Made by a program: the position numbers and the translations under genes
Source: Oceanimonas baumannii
Lineage (GTDB): Bacteria > Pseudomonadota > Gammaproteobacteria > Enterobacterales > Aeromonadaceae
Assembly: GCF_002245495.1 (NCBI RefSeq)
Contig: NZ_NQJF01000005.1
Coordinates: 186,001 to 250,000 of the forward strand
Length of the DNA: 64,000 nt
Reading direction: 5' to 3'
Shown: in pieces, positions 1 through 8,696 of the stretch
Layout: each line of letters starts with the position of its first letter
Position numbering within the stretch: position 1 is the first letter of the stretch
Notes under the pieces: model-generated
What the model was told of the DNA's origin: nothing
Seen by the model: only the letters and a program-made list of their open reading frames with translations
The model's database searches: none

Positions 1-1258
1 TGTCCTGGGTGGTAATCTCGGGCGGGCATACCCCCTTGATGTAGAACAGGGCAAACCCCACCGGCGGCGTCAGAAAGGACGTTTGCAGACAAAGCGCAAA
101 CAGCACCGCAAACCACACCGGCTCCACCCCCAGAGAAAACACCACCGGGGCGACCAGCGGCAGAATGATCAGGGTGATTTCCACCCAGTCGAGGAAGAAC
201 CCCAGCAGAAATGTAATAAACAGGATGGTGAGCATCACCCCGGTGGTGCCAAAGGGCAGCCCGGTGATGGCCGCACGGATCACATCGTCGCCACCCAGCC
301 CCCGCAGCACGGCGGCAAATACGGTGGCACCGATGAAAATACCGAAAATAAAGGCGGTGGTTCGGCTGGTCTGATAAAGCGAATCGCGCAGCACCTGCCA
401 GTTCAGCCGGCGGCTGCACAAGGCCAGCACCATGGCCCCGAGCGCCCCCACCGCCGAGGCTTCGGTGGTCGTGGCAATGCCATTAAAAATCGAGCCCAGC
501 ACCACCCCTATCAGCCCCAGCGGGGGCAGCACGGCCATCGCCACATCCAGCCAGGCACGGGCGTCCATGGCCTGCTTGTGCTCGGGAGCCGGTGCCGCGT
601 CTTTTTTAAACCAGGCCAGCAGCACGATATAAAGCACATACATGACGCCCAGCATCACGCCGGGCAGCAGCGCCGCCATAAACAGCTTGCCCACCGAGGC
701 AGAGGGAGTGCCCAGCCGGTCGGCCATCAGCACCAGCATAATGCTGGGGGGAACCAGAATACCCAACGTGCCCACCGAGCAGGCAGTGCCCACGGCCAGG
801 CTGCGGTTATAGTTGGCCTGCAACATGGGGCCGATAGACAGCATGCCCAGCAGCACCACAGAAGCCCCTACAATGCCGGTGGAAGCCGCCAGCAGCATAC
901 CCACAATCACCACGGTGAGTGCATAGCCACCCCGCAGCGGCCCCAGGGCCCGTACCAGACTGTGCATCAGCCGTTCGGCAATGCCGGAGCGATCCAGCAT
1001 GATGCCCATAAAAATGAACAACGGCAGTGCTACCATCAGCTCATTGGCCATGATGCCGAACAGGCGGGCATCCAGTACCCCTATGGTGCCGTTCCAGGTG
1101 AACCAGAGATTGGCATCAAACTGCTCTACCATCACATAACCGGCCAGGGCAAACAGCAGTCCGGTGCCGGCCAGTACCCACGCCACCGGGAAACCCAGCA
1201 GCAAAAGCCCCATAAAGGTGGCGAACATGGCCACCACCAGCAGTGTTTCCAGCTCCAT
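1..1258 (-). CDS. dctM: TRAP transporter large membrane subunit (DctM family), partial
   Basis: Large permease of a tripartite ATP-independent periplasmic (TRAP) transporter, which carries the Na+-driven transport channel in the inner membrane. The frame is open from an ATG at 1258 to the left window edge, giving about 419 residues of a family usually 425-440 long, so only the extreme C-terminus is missing. It is almost entirely hydrophobic, with many transmembrane segments; the start reads MELETLLVVAMFATFMGLL, and the motifs LVPPSIMLVLMADR and FFLDWVEITLIILP are typical of DctM. It starts two bases after the stop of the small permease gene, so the two are translationally coupled. The substrate cannot be read from this subunit. 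The family call is secure. Confidence 0.95.
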   Translation of the reverse strand, partial: MELETLLVVAMFATFMGLLLLGFPVAWVLAGTGLLFALAGYVMVEQFDANLWFTWNGTIGVLDARLFGIMANELMVALPLFIFMGIMLDRSGIAERLMHSLVRALGPLRGGYALTVVIVGMLLAASTGIVGASVVLLGMLSIGPMLQANYNRSLAVGTACSVGTLGILVPPSIMLVLMADRLGTPSASVGKLFMAALLPGVMLGVMYVLYIVLLAWFKKDAAPAPEHKQAMDARAWLDVAMAVLPPLGLIGVVLGSIFNGIATTTEASAVGALGAMVLALCSRRLNWQVLRDSLYQTSRTTAFIFGIFIGATVFAAVLRGLGGDDVIRAAITGLPFGTTGVMLTILFITFLLGFFLDWVEITLIILPLVAPVVFSLGVEPVWFAVLFALCLQTSFLTPPVGFALFYIKGVCPPEITTQD

Positions 1259-1260
1259 GG

Positions 1261-1857
1261 TCATTTCTCCGGGGTTGGCAGCCAGCTGACCCGCTTCACT
1301 TTTTCAGGCGAGCCGATACGGCGTGGAAAGTTAAACAGCAAGGTGGCGCAGCGCAGCCCGCGGGAAAACAGTGCCAGCGCAACCAGCATCAGCCCCAGAG
1401 GCAATACACTCTTGAAAATAAAGCGGTAAGGCAGGCCGCTGGGGGCTTGGGAACGCTCCGTATATACCCAGGCCTTCCAGGCGTAGGGGATGAGCGTGTC
1501 TATCATCAGTGCCATAATCGGCAGCGCCAGCAGTAGAATACCCGCCAGCTCAATACGGGCCTGAGTGCGCAGGGAAAAGCGCTCTCTCAGTACGTCCACC
1601 CGCACATGGTCATCCTCGACCACCGCATAACCCAGCGAGAGCATGGTAGCGATGCCGAACAAGTGCCAGGACAACTCTTCCAGTGCAATCGAGCCCGCCG
1701 ACAATACAAAACGGCTGAATACATTGGTGATCACCACCACCAGCACCGCCAGCCACAGCCAGGCACTGAGCCTGCCTACGCCGGACACCAGCCGGTCCAG
1801 CCATAATGACAGCTGGTTGTGGGGCAGCACGGCAGGGGAACGGGGTTCTTTTGACAT
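1261..1857 (-). CDS. dctQ: TRAP transporter small membrane subunit (DctQ family)
   Basis: Small four-helix permease that joins the large subunit in TRAP transporters. It has 198 residues with four hydrophobic segments, including WLWLAVLVVVITNVFSRFV and the conserved ALEELSWHLFG region of the DctQ fold. The ATG at 1857 follows a strong GGAGG ribosome site six bases upstream. It lies between dctP (61 bases upstream) and dctM (2 bases downstream), the usual P-Q-M order. The C-terminal 30 residues are basic and probably cytoplasmic. Confidence 0.93.
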   Translation of the reverse strand: MSKEPRSPAVLPHNQLSLWLDRLVSGVGRLSAWLWLAVLVVVITNVFSRFVLSAGSIALEELSWHLFGIATMLSLGYAVVEDDHVRVDVLRERFSLRTQARIELAGILLLALPIMALMIDTLIPYAWKAWVYTERSQAPSGLPYRFIFKSVLPLGLMLVALALFSRGLRCATLLFNFPRRIGSPEKVKRVSWLPTPEK

Positions 1858-1882
1858 AACAACCTCCTCAGTCGCATCCGCA

Positions 1883-1910
1883 CAGAGCGGGCACGGCGGT
1901 GCCCGCTCTG
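1883..1910 (-). other. Intercistronic hairpin between dctP and dctQ
   Basis: Perfect 11-bp inverted repeat AGAGCGGGCAC / GTGCCCGCTCT with a 4-base loop, directly after the dctP stop. It has no U-run on the transcribed side, so it is unlikely to be a full terminator. It more likely stabilises the dctP 3' end or attenuates dctQM, giving more binding protein than permease. That role is inferred from other binding-protein operons. Confidence 0.65.
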
Positions 1911-1917
1911 CGGTTAA

Positions 1918-2988
1918 TTAGTCGTACTGATAGAAGTCGCGGGGCAGATAACCTTTGCCGTGCCAGATGGAGTGGTGCTCCATAAACTCGCGCTGGCTGG
2001 TCAGCACCCGCTTAAACATTTCGTCTTCGGCAGCAATGCCATCCATCACCTGATTGGTGACTTTTTCCAGCTCTCTCAGCACCGGTCCGGGCAGTACCTG
2101 AGCGGTTACCCCTTCTTTTTCATATTCTCTGAGTGCCGTGGGCTGCGCCCACTCACTCTGGGCAAAGCCCTTGAGGGTGGCCGACTCACAGCCCATTTCC
2201 ACCAGGGCACGGGTTTCAGGCTTGAGCTTGTTCCACACATCCTTGTTGACCAGCAGGTGAGAAGTGGTCAGGGTCTGGTGCCAGCCGGGCATAATGTAGT
2301 TCTTTACGATCTGATCCAGACCCAGCATTTTGTCTATCGCGGGCTGAGAGAATTCGGTGGCATCGATGGTGTTGCGCTCCAGCGACTGGAAAATCTCGGC
2401 TCCGGGGACCATGGTCACCGAGGCGCCCAGCTGTTCCAGTACCTTGCCGCCAATACCGGCAAAGCGAATGCGCAGTCCTTCAAAGTCATCCAGATTGGTG
2501 ATCTGATTCTTGAACCAGCCCGCCCCTTCCGGCCCGATAATGCTGCACAGCATGGGATGAATATTGCGCTCGGCGTAGATCTCTTCCAGCAACGCCTTGC
2601 CATCACCCTCGTAATACCAGGCCAGGTAAGCCGGTGGCTCCATATTGAAGGGGGCACCGGAGTAGAGTGGCAGTGCCGGAATGGTGCCCTGATCGTAGCC
2701 CACCCAGGTGTAACCGGCGGGATATTTGCCCGTGCCCACCGCATCCATGATTTCAAAAGGGGGCACCAGCTCGCCGGGCTCATAATAGCGCAGCTGCACA
2801 TCGCCACCGGAAATGGCCGCCAGAGATTCGGACAAGTGCTTGACCGGTGTGGTCAGCCCGACCAGGTGAGACGGGAAGGCCAGCGGTACCTGCCAGCGCA
2901 CTTTTTCTGCCATGGCCGGTGTGGCAGCCATGCCGGCACAAAACACGGCGCTCAGGGTTAAGGCGGTCACTTTGCTGTTTATCGACAT
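1918..2988 (-). CDS. dctP: TRAP transporter substrate-binding protein (DctP family)
   Basis: Periplasmic solute receptor of the TRAP system, 356 residues. Residues 1-27 form a Sec signal peptide ending AMA before EKVRW. The body shows the DctP pattern: KNQITNLDDFEGLRIR in the middle domain, then VPGAEIFQSLERNTIDATEF, which in the family contributes the substrate-carboxylate-binding region. The ATEFSQPAIDKMLGLDQIVK stretch resembles receptors for 2-oxo acids or aromatic carboxylates (TakP-like), so an organic carboxylate is the likely ligand; this is inference. It is the first gene of the operon, preceded by an AGAAGGAAG ribosome site, and probably controlled by the sigma-54 activator encoded just upstream. 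Confidence 0.93.
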   Translation of the reverse strand: MSINSKVTALTLSAVFCAGMAATPAMAEKVRWQVPLAFPSHLVGLTTPVKHLSESLAAISGGDVQLRYYEPGELVPPFEIMDAVGTGKYPAGYTWVGYDQGTIPALPLYSGAPFNMEPPAYLAWYYEGDGKALLEEIYAERNIHPMLCSIIGPEGAGWFKNQITNLDDFEGLRIRFAGIGGKVLEQLGASVTMVPGAEIFQSLERNTIDATEFSQPAIDKMLGLDQIVKNYIMPGWHQTLTTSHLLVNKDVWNKLKPETRALVEMGCESATLKGFAQSEWAQPTALREYEKEGVTAQVLPGPVLRELEKVTNQVMDGIAAEDEMFKRVLTSQREFMEHHSIWHGKGYLPRDFYQYD

Positions 2989-3059
2989 GCGTTCTTCCTT
3001 CTGCTTGATAACATTCCCGGTTTCCCAAAAACCGGTTCCATATGCTCAATGTTACTTTA

Positions 3060-3075
3060 TACAGAAAACATGCCA
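3060..3075 (-). promoter_or_regulatory. Candidate sigma-54 (-24/-12) promoter of the TRAP operon
   Basis: On the minus strand the bases read TGGCATGTTTTCTGTA, matching the -24 half (TGGCAYG) exactly and the -12 half (TTGCA) only partly, with GG and GT ten bases apart. It lies about 72 bases before the dctP start and downstream of a sigma-54 activator gene. The imperfect -12 element keeps confidence low. Confidence 0.4.
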
Positions 3076-3080
3076 GAGTG

Positions 3081-3097
3081 GTTAACTTTATGTTAAC
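3081..3097. repeat. Paired GTTAAC palindromes upstream of dctP
   Basis: Two GTTAAC hexamers, each itself a palindrome, are separated by TTTAT (3081-3086 and 3092-3097). They sit just upstream of the candidate -24 element. They could be a protein-binding or DNA-bending site; no known factor is assigned. Confidence 0.35.
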
Positions 3098-3142
3098 AAA
3101 GGGTTTTTATTATGATCAAAAAAAGTGATTCCAGATTTCAGG

Positions 3143-3173
3143 ACACTTCTCTCAACATCGGCGACAGAAGTGT
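3143..3173. promoter_or_regulatory. Perfect 8-bp dyad, candidate activator site
   Basis: ACACTTCT (3143-3150) and AGAAGTGT (3166-3173) form a perfect inverted repeat with a 15-base spacer, in the gap between the sigma-54 activator gene and dctP. Its centre is about 110 bases upstream of the predicted transcription start, the usual place for an upstream activating sequence. It is not followed by a T-run in either direction that would make it a simple terminator. Confidence 0.5.
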
Positions 3174-3182
3174 GTGGATTGC

Positions 3183-3196
3183 CGGACACCTGTCCG
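3183..3196. promoter_or_regulatory. Perfect dyad CGGACA-CC-TGTCCG, candidate activator site
   Basis: A 6-bp perfect inverted repeat with a 2-base centre, five bases past the stop of the sigma-54 activator and about 140 bases upstream of the predicted TRAP operon start. The tiny spacer makes an RNA hairpin unlikely and points to a dimeric protein-binding site. Assignment to the adjacent regulator is inference. Confidence 0.5.
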
Positions 3197-3200
3197 CTTT

Positions 3201-4628
3201 TCAGGAATGACGCGCCAGTTTTTCATAAAATACCGACCGGGAAATACCCAGCAAACGGGCGGCCTGAGCACGGTTCCCCCCGCTCTGCTGCAAAGCCGCC
3301 TGAATAGCCGCAGCCTCGGCATCCGCCAGCACCTCGGCAAGGGGACGCACCGCCATGGCTACCGTCGCTGTGCTCACCGCGCCCGCTCTTTTTTCTTGCA
3401 AAGGCAGCACTCGGTTGATCCGCTCCACGTCCAGCAGCTCGGCCTGTTCACTCATGGTGTACGCCCGCTCCAGCACATTGCGCAATTCGCGGATATTACC
3501 CGGCCAGTGATAATGGGCGAGCAGGGCCACTGCATCATCGGTAATTTCCACCCGGCTGTGGCCGGCGCAGATATCTTCCAGCAGCCCTTCGCACAGCACC
3601 CCCAGATCCCCCAGCCGCTCCCGCAGTGGCGGAATACGTACTTCCAGCACATTCAGACGATAATAGAGATCGGAGCGAAAGCGACCGTCAGCAACCATTT
3701 CGGTTAAATCACGGCTGGTGGCGGCCAGCACCCTTACATCCACCGGTACCACCTGATTGGAGCCCAGCGGTTCAACCTCTTGTTCCTGCAGGGCTCGTAG
3801 CAGCTTGGCCTGCAGCGCCTGCGGCATATCACCCACTTCATCCAGAAACAGGGTGCCACCATTGGCCAGCTGAAATTTACCTTCCCGGCTGCGCTTGTCA
3901 GCACCGGTATAGGCACCGGGTGCCACACCGAAAAACTCGGCTTCCAGCAAGTTTTCAGGTATGGCCGCCAGGTTGACCCCCACAAAAGGACCACTGGCAC
4001 GGGCAGACAAAGCATGTATCGACTGAGCCAGTACCTCCTTGCCGGTACCAGTTTCTCCCAGCAGTAAAACCGGAATCTCCCGCCCTGCCGCCAGCCTGGC
4101 ACGGCGCTTTACCTCCAGTGCTGCCGGGGTGGCTCCGGCGAAATCTGCCAGTTGATAACGGGTACTGCGTCCTTGCCGGGCCAGAGCACGCCTGGCCGCC
4201 TGCAGATCCTGATACAGGCGGCGATATTTACTGACCAGCGGCGTAAGAGGTTGCAGGTCATCATAGAGCACAAAAGCCACAGCCCCGCTCACTTCTCCCT
4301 GCTCATCAAACAACGGCAGGCGGGTCACCACCAGCTGCTGGGTTTTATATTCCATAATATCCAGCAACAACGGCCTCCCGCTCTCCACCACCTCAGGCAT
4401 GCGGCTGCGGGCTATCACCGAGCACACCGGCCGGCCAATAACCGAGTGTGTATCCGACAGTCCCAGCAGCCGGGCATAACGGGAATTAATCCAGCTGATA
4501 CGACCCTGCCGGTCCACCGCGATGGCACCGGCACTGGCCTGCTCAAACATGGGAAACAGCACCTCGATCAGCTCGCGAGTCAGATGATTACCAGATCGGG
4601 TATCAAAAGGCATGGTCATAAAGGTCAT
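3201..4628 (-). CDS. Sigma-54-dependent transcriptional activator (PAS-AAA+-Fis)
   Basis: Enhancer-binding protein of about 475 residues that activates sigma-54 RNA polymerase by ATP hydrolysis. An N-terminal PAS domain (about 25-120) is followed by the AAA+ domain with Walker A GETGTGKE near 191-198 and Walker B GGTLFLDEVGD near 257-267. The C-terminal Fis-type helix-turn-helix reads NRAQAARLLGISRSVFYEKL. The sigma-54 contact loop is GAYTGA instead of the usual GAFTGA. No response-regulator receiver domain is present, so the PAS domain is the likely sensor. The start is uncertain: ATG at 4628, 4619 or 4613, or an upstream GTG at 4670; none has a clear ribosome site. It most likely controls the dctPQM genes downstream. 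Confidence 0.9.
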   Translation of the reverse strand: MTFMTMPFDTRSGNHLTRELIEVLFPMFEQASAGAIAVDRQGRISWINSRYARLLGLSDTHSVIGRPVCSVIARSRMPEVVESGRPLLLDIMEYKTQQLVVTRLPLFDEQGEVSGAVAFVLYDDLQPLTPLVSKYRRLYQDLQAARRALARQGRSTRYQLADFAGATPAALEVKRRARLAAGREIPVLLLGETGTGKEVLAQSIHALSARASGPFVGVNLAAIPENLLEAEFFGVAPGAYTGADKRSREGKFQLANGGTLFLDEVGDMPQALQAKLLRALQEQEVEPLGSNQVVPVDVRVLAATSRDLTEMVADGRFRSDLYYRLNVLEVRIPPLRERLGDLGVLCEGLLEDICAGHSRVEITDDAVALLAHYHWPGNIRELRNVLERAYTMSEQAELLDVERINRVLPLQEKRAGAVSTATVAMAVRPLAEVLADAEAAAIQAALQQSGGNRAQAARLLGISRSVFYEKLARHS

Positions 4629-4785
4629 TCCATGACAAAGAAAGTTTAAATAGTAACCAAATCCCGCCACAAGTTCGACCGCCTGTCACACGGCAAATGC
4701 CGGCTTGCCATTACAAGCGTCCCGCTTTCTTATACAATATCCTGCAATTACGCTGGCCGGTTGATGGCCACTCATTTCCCGATAT

Positions 4786-6159
4786 ATGCGGAGCAGCTAC
4801 TTGGCGCAACATAACGACACTTTTCGTGATTTTGGACTGGATATCCGTCTTGTCAGGGCACTGGATCATCAAGGGCTTGAAATGCCCACCGAGATCCAGC
4901 AACAAGCCATGCCAGTGGTACTGGCCGGCTATGATCTCCTGGCATCTTCCAAAACCGGCTCGGGAAAAACCCTGGCCTATTTGCTGCCGGCACTGCAGCG
5001 AATGATGAAAAGCCGGGCGCTGAGCAAGCGAGACCCACGTGCACTGATCCTGGCCCCGACCCGGGAACTCGCCCGCCAGGTCTATGCTCAACTGCGTGCG
5101 CTGGCCGGCAGCCATTTCAATATTGCCCTGCTGCTGGGCGGAGAAAACTTTAACGATCAGTTAAAAGCCTTGCGCCGTCAGCCCGATGTGATTGTGGCCA
5201 CGCCGGGAAGACTGGCTAACCACCTGGACGCTCGCTCACTGATGCTCAATGGCCTTGAGCTGCTGATCCTGGATGAAGCTGACCGGATGCTGGATCTGGG
5301 CTTTGCACCTCAGCTGGAACGCATTCACCAGGCCGCCGATCATCGCCGCCGCCAGACGCTGATGTTCTCCGCCACCCTGGATCATGCCGAAGCCAACACC
5401 ATGGCTGGTAAACTGCTGAACGCTCCCAAACGGGTCGCCATCGGTGAAGCACATGCAGAGCATCAGGACATTGAGCAGCGTTTTATGCTGGGTGATCATC
5501 TGGATCACAAACAGGCGCTGCTGGACCACCTGCTGGCCAACGAGCCTTACCAGCAGGCCATTATCTTTACCGCTACCCGCTCCGATACCGAGCGGCTGGC
5601 CGAGCGCTTGCAGCAGCAGGGGCTGACCACGGCAGCACTGCACGGCGACATGAGCCAGGCCGAACGTAACCGCATTATGGATGCCTTTGCCCGGGGACAG
5701 TACAAGGTGCTGATCACCACGGACGTGGCTTCTCGGGGACTGGATCTGCTGCAAGTGTCTCTGGTCATTAACTTCGATATGCCCAAGCAGCCGGAAGAAT
5801 ACGTGCACCGCATTGGTCGCACCGGGCGGGCCGGCGCCAGCGGCACCGCCGTTTCCCTGGTAGGTCCCCGTGACTGGGAGGCGTTCAAACGGGTGGAAGC
5901 ATTTCTACAGCGTACCGTGACCCTCAGCGTCATCGACGGTCTGCAAGGCAAGTTCAAAGGGCTGCGCCCGGTCCGCAAGCCAACCGGTAAAGGCAAGCCC
6001 GGCGGCAAGAAAGCTGTCAACGTTAAAGGTAAAGGCCCGGCCAAATCCGCCGCCAGGCCCTCACCCAAGCGGCCGGAAGGCTTTACCGGTGGTGGCGATG
6101 GCTCCGCCGACGGCATGGCTCCGCTTAAGCGTAAAAAGCCCAGACCCGAGCAGGAATAA
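4786..6159 (+). CDS. DEAD-box ATP-dependent RNA helicase
   Basis: Superfamily 2 RNA helicase of 457 residues that unwinds short RNA duplexes, probably in ribosome assembly or RNA decay. Motifs in order: Q-motif region GLEMPTEIQQQ, Walker A SKTGSGKT (55-62), PTREL (91-95), TPGR (139-142), DEAD (163-166), SAT (195-197) and HRIGRTGR (341-348). The tail from about 390 is rich in Lys, Gly and Pro, a typical unstructured RNA-binding extension. It is closest in style to SrmB/RhlE-type helicases, but no firm symbol can be given. The ATG at 4786 has no ribosome site, whereas a TTG at 4801 in the same frame follows GGAG at good distance, so the true protein may be five residues shorter. Confidence 0.93.
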   Translation: MRSSYLAQHNDTFRDFGLDIRLVRALDHQGLEMPTEIQQQAMPVVLAGYDLLASSKTGSGKTLAYLLPALQRMMKSRALSKRDPRALILAPTRELARQVYAQLRALAGSHFNIALLLGGENFNDQLKALRRQPDVIVATPGRLANHLDARSLMLNGLELLILDEADRMLDLGFAPQLERIHQAADHRRRQTLMFSATLDHAEANTMAGKLLNAPKRVAIGEAHAEHQDIEQRFMLGDHLDHKQALLDHLLANEPYQQAIIFTATRSDTERLAERLQQQGLTTAALHGDMSQAERNRIMDAFARGQYKVLITTDVASRGLDLLQVSLVINFDMPKQPEEYVHRIGRTGRAGASGTAVSLVGPRDWEAFKRVEAFLQRTVTLSVIDGLQGKFKGLRPVRKPTGKGKPGGKKAVNVKGKGPAKSAARPSPKRPEGFTGGGDGSADGMAPLKRKKPRPEQE

Positions 6160-6178
6160 ACCGGGCACTTCCAAGCAA

Positions 6179-6213
6179 GGGCCGGCATTCTGTTGGAATG
6201 CCGGCCCTTTTTT
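6179..6213 (+). terminator. Rho-independent terminator of the helicase gene
   Basis: Perfect 12-bp stem GGGCCGGCATTC / GAATGCCGGCCC with a 5-base loop, followed by seven T residues. It lies 20 bases after the helicase stop and ahead of the LysR gene start. Confidence 0.93.
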
Positions 6214-6256
6214 ATTTATTAAATTAATGTTAAAAAAAGATACATCAGACTTTGTT

Positions 6257-7132
6257 ATGGTGGTGCGGCAAGATATGAAAAACCTGCCTACTGACTTACT
6301 GCGTACCTTTGTGACCATTAACCAACTGGGAGGCTTTACCCAGGCCGGTGAACGGCTGGGGCGCTCGCAGCCAGCAGTGAGTCTGCAGATAAAACGGCTG
6401 GAAGAGCTGCTGAATATCAAGCTGTTTAACCGTGGTCAGGGCCTTCAGCTGACGGAAGAAGGTCAGCTGCTGCTGACCTGCGCTCAGCGAATGCTGGAAC
6501 TAAACGATGCCCTGATTTCCCGCCTGGGAGCCCCCAGAGTCAGCGGCTCGGTGCGTCTGGGCATCCCCACTGACTTTGAAGTATCGTTTCTGGCCGCCAC
6601 TCTGGGCCGCTTTGCCCAGGCTTATCCCGGTGTCACACTGGATGTCAGCAGCGACATCAGTGCTAACCTGCTCAGTGATTACCAGAAAGGCGCTTACGAT
6701 CTGGTGATGGCCATTGAAGAACGCCATCTGGCCCGGCCACAACTGACCGATTACATCACGGAGCCATTGGTCTGGGTGCGCAACAACAATATGATGCTTG
6801 CTGCTGAAGATCCCCTGCCCCTGATCCTCTACCCCAAGGGATGTTTGTATCGCCGCTCCATTATCGAGGCGCTGAGCAAAGCCAATATCCCCTGGCGTAT
6901 TGTCTACAGCACCTCCAGCTTGCTGGGCATTCAGTCCGCCATCAAGGCTGGTCTCGGTATCAGCGCGCTCGCGAAAAGTACGGTGCCGGAAGGACTGGAG
7001 GCCTCCCCGGGTTTTGCCCATTGCCCGGATCTGGGCAGTGTATCCATCGGTTTTCGTTACGACAACAACACACTCAGCCCGGCCGGGAAGATGCTGCTGG
7101 ACTACCTCAGGCAGGGGCTGAATACCCTCTGA
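6257..7132 (+). CDS. LysR-family transcriptional regulator
   Basis: DNA-binding regulator of about 291 residues. The N-terminal winged helix-turn-helix is clear (LRTFVTINQLGGFTQAGERL, then GRSQPAVSLQIKRLEELL), followed by a type 2 periplasmic-binding-protein effector domain. The frame is open further upstream into the helicase gene, but the terminator at 6179-6213 and family length make ATG 6257 (or 6275) the likely start. It faces the SLC13-type transporter gene tail to tail with a 24-base gap, so it does not share that promoter. Its target is unknown; the neighbouring anion transporter is a candidate. Confidence 0.88.
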   Translation: MVVRQDMKNLPTDLLRTFVTINQLGGFTQAGERLGRSQPAVSLQIKRLEELLNIKLFNRGQGLQLTEEGQLLLTCAQRMLELNDALISRLGAPRVSGSVRLGIPTDFEVSFLAATLGRFAQAYPGVTLDVSSDISANLLSDYQKGAYDLVMAIEERHLARPQLTDYITEPLVWVRNNNMMLAAEDPLPLILYPKGCLYRRSIIEALSKANIPWRIVYSTSSLLGIQSAIKAGLGISALAKSTVPEGLEASPGFAHCPDLGSVSIGFRYDNNTLSPAGKMLLDYLRQGLNTL

Positions 7133-7156
7133 GCCTTCTCCCGTACCTGTTCAGCT

Positions 7157-8539
7157 TTAACCCAGCAGATAAAAATAACAGGCGAGCACGGCAATGCAGG
7201 CCAGGTTAAGAACGAAGCCTGCCTTCATCATCTGGCCCTGACGGATAAGACCACTGCCGAATACAATGGCGTTGGGTGGCGTGGCCACAGGCAGCATAAA
7301 GGCACAGGAAGCCGCTACCGCAATCACCGACGCCACCATCACAGGCGTCAGTCCCAGGCTTTCAGCTACCGCAGCAAATACCGGTACCAGCAGAGCCGCA
7401 CTGGCGGTATTGGAGGCCAGTTCGGTCAGGAACACCACAAAGGCAGTAATGGTCAGCAGAATCACGAACGGACTGGCGTTTTCCAGCAGATCCGCCAGCA
7501 CATTGGCCAGAAACAGGCTGGTACCGGTATCACGTAATACACTGCTCAGGGTCAGGCCACCACCAAACAGCAGCAACACGCCCCAGTCGGTATGCTTGGC
7601 AATGTGCTGCCATTCGGCCACCCTGCTCAGACCAATCAGGGTTATAGCCAGCAGGGCCACCAGGGTATCAAAGCCGGATAGCCCGCCCAGGGCGGCAGAG
7701 ACCGGCTTGGAAAAAATCCACAGTGCTACCGTCAGGGCAAAAATGCCCAAGGTGATTTTCCGCTTTCCCGTCCAGTGAATGCTTTCTTCAGGCTGGTCGA
7801 TACGCTGGCCAAGCTGCGGGCGGAACAACAGGTAAAGAAGCACGATGGTCAGCGGCAACAGCATCAGCGTAATGGGCAGACCAAGAGCCATCCAGTCACT
7901 GAAGCTCAGGCCCACTTCCGCAGCGGCAATGGCATTGGGCGGGCTGCCCACCAGGGTAGCGATGCCGCCAATGCTGGCGCTGTAGGCAATACCGAGCAGT
8001 ACAAACACATAGGTAGCCCTGTGCTGTTGCTGGTCCAGACAGCTGAGCAACCCCAAAGCCAGCGGCAGCATCATGGCGGCGGTCGCGGTATTACTGATCC
8101 ACATCGACAAAAAGGCAGCGGTGAGGAACATCAATAGCACCGCAAGACTCAGGCGACCGTTGGCCAGACGCAGAATACGGCTGGCGATCAGCTTGTCCAG
8201 ACCCTGACTATGCATGGCAGCCGCCAGCGCAAAGCCTCCCAGGAACAGGAAAATGATGGGATTGGCGAAATTGCCCAGCGCCGCTCCGGTGGACAGAATC
8301 CCCATCACCGACGCCAGCAGCGGTACCATCAGTGCGGTAATGGTGATGTGCACGGCTTCGGTCAGCCACAGCACGGCAATGAAGATAAGCAGGCTTAGGC
8401 CCTTGTTAACACCGGGTTCAAAGGGCAGAAACGTCAGTAACAGGGCAAACAGAGCGATATCGGCCAGCAATATCCATCCCTTGATGCTCAGTCTCTTGTC
8501 TTGCTGCAAGGCATCTTTAACCATACTTTCATCCGCCAT
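7157..8539 (-). CDS. SLC13/DASS-family Na+:dicarboxylate (anion) symporter
   Basis: Inner-membrane Na+-coupled anion transporter of 460 residues. It carries both signature carboxylate/Na+ sites of the DASS family: SNT at 149-151 in [13 protein letters not shown], and the second repeat [19 protein letters not shown] near the C-terminus. These match the positions known in the Vibrio VcINDY structure, which takes succinate. About eleven hydrophobic segments are visible. The precise substrate (C4-dicarboxylate, citrate or sulfate) cannot be read. It is a single-gene unit with a 157-base upstream gap holding a TTGT-N5-ACAA dyad at 8586-8598. Confidence 0.92.
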   Translation of the reverse strand: MADESMVKDALQQDKRLSIKGWILLADIALFALLLTFLPFEPGVNKGLSLLIFIAVLWLTEAVHITITALMVPLLASVMGILSTGAALGNFANPIIFLFLGGFALAAAMHSQGLDKLIASRILRLANGRLSLAVLLMFLTAAFLSMWISNTATAAMMLPLALGLLSCLDQQQHRATYVFVLLGIAYSASIGGIATLVGSPPNAIAAAEVGLSFSDWMALGLPITLMLLPLTIVLLYLLFRPQLGQRIDQPEESIHWTGKRKITLGIFALTVALWIFSKPVSAALGGLSGFDTLVALLAITLIGLSRVAEWQHIAKHTDWGVLLLFGGGLTLSSVLRDTGTSLFLANVLADLLENASPFVILLTITAFVVFLTELASNTASAALLVPVFAAVAESLGLTPVMVASVIAVAASCAFMLPVATPPNAIVFGSGLIRQGQMMKAGFVLNLACIAVLACYFYLLG

Positions 8540-8651
8540 GGGTTTAAAATCAAGCGCGGGAGCTTATCAGAAAGCCGGGCAGCTGTTGTATACGACAATA
8601 CTCAAAACGTGATCCTGACCACCGCTGTTCGCGGCTGCCAGAAACGAAGAA

Positions 8652-8668
8652 GCCCGGATATACCGGGC
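8652..8668 (-). terminator. Terminator of the symporter gene at 8697
   Basis: Read on the minus strand, GCCCGG-TATAT-CCGGGC is followed by TTCTTCGTTTC, a moderately T-rich tail. It lies 28 bases after the stop of the sodium:solute symporter gene. Confidence 0.65.
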
Positions 8669-8696
8669 CCTGATTCAAAATGGATTCGACTGGAAC

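Noticed and set aside
83-1429. Plus-strand frame of 448 codons opposite dctM
   Set aside because: Composition is extremely rich in Gln, His, Gly and Arg with no domain; it is the antisense shadow of dctM and dctQ.
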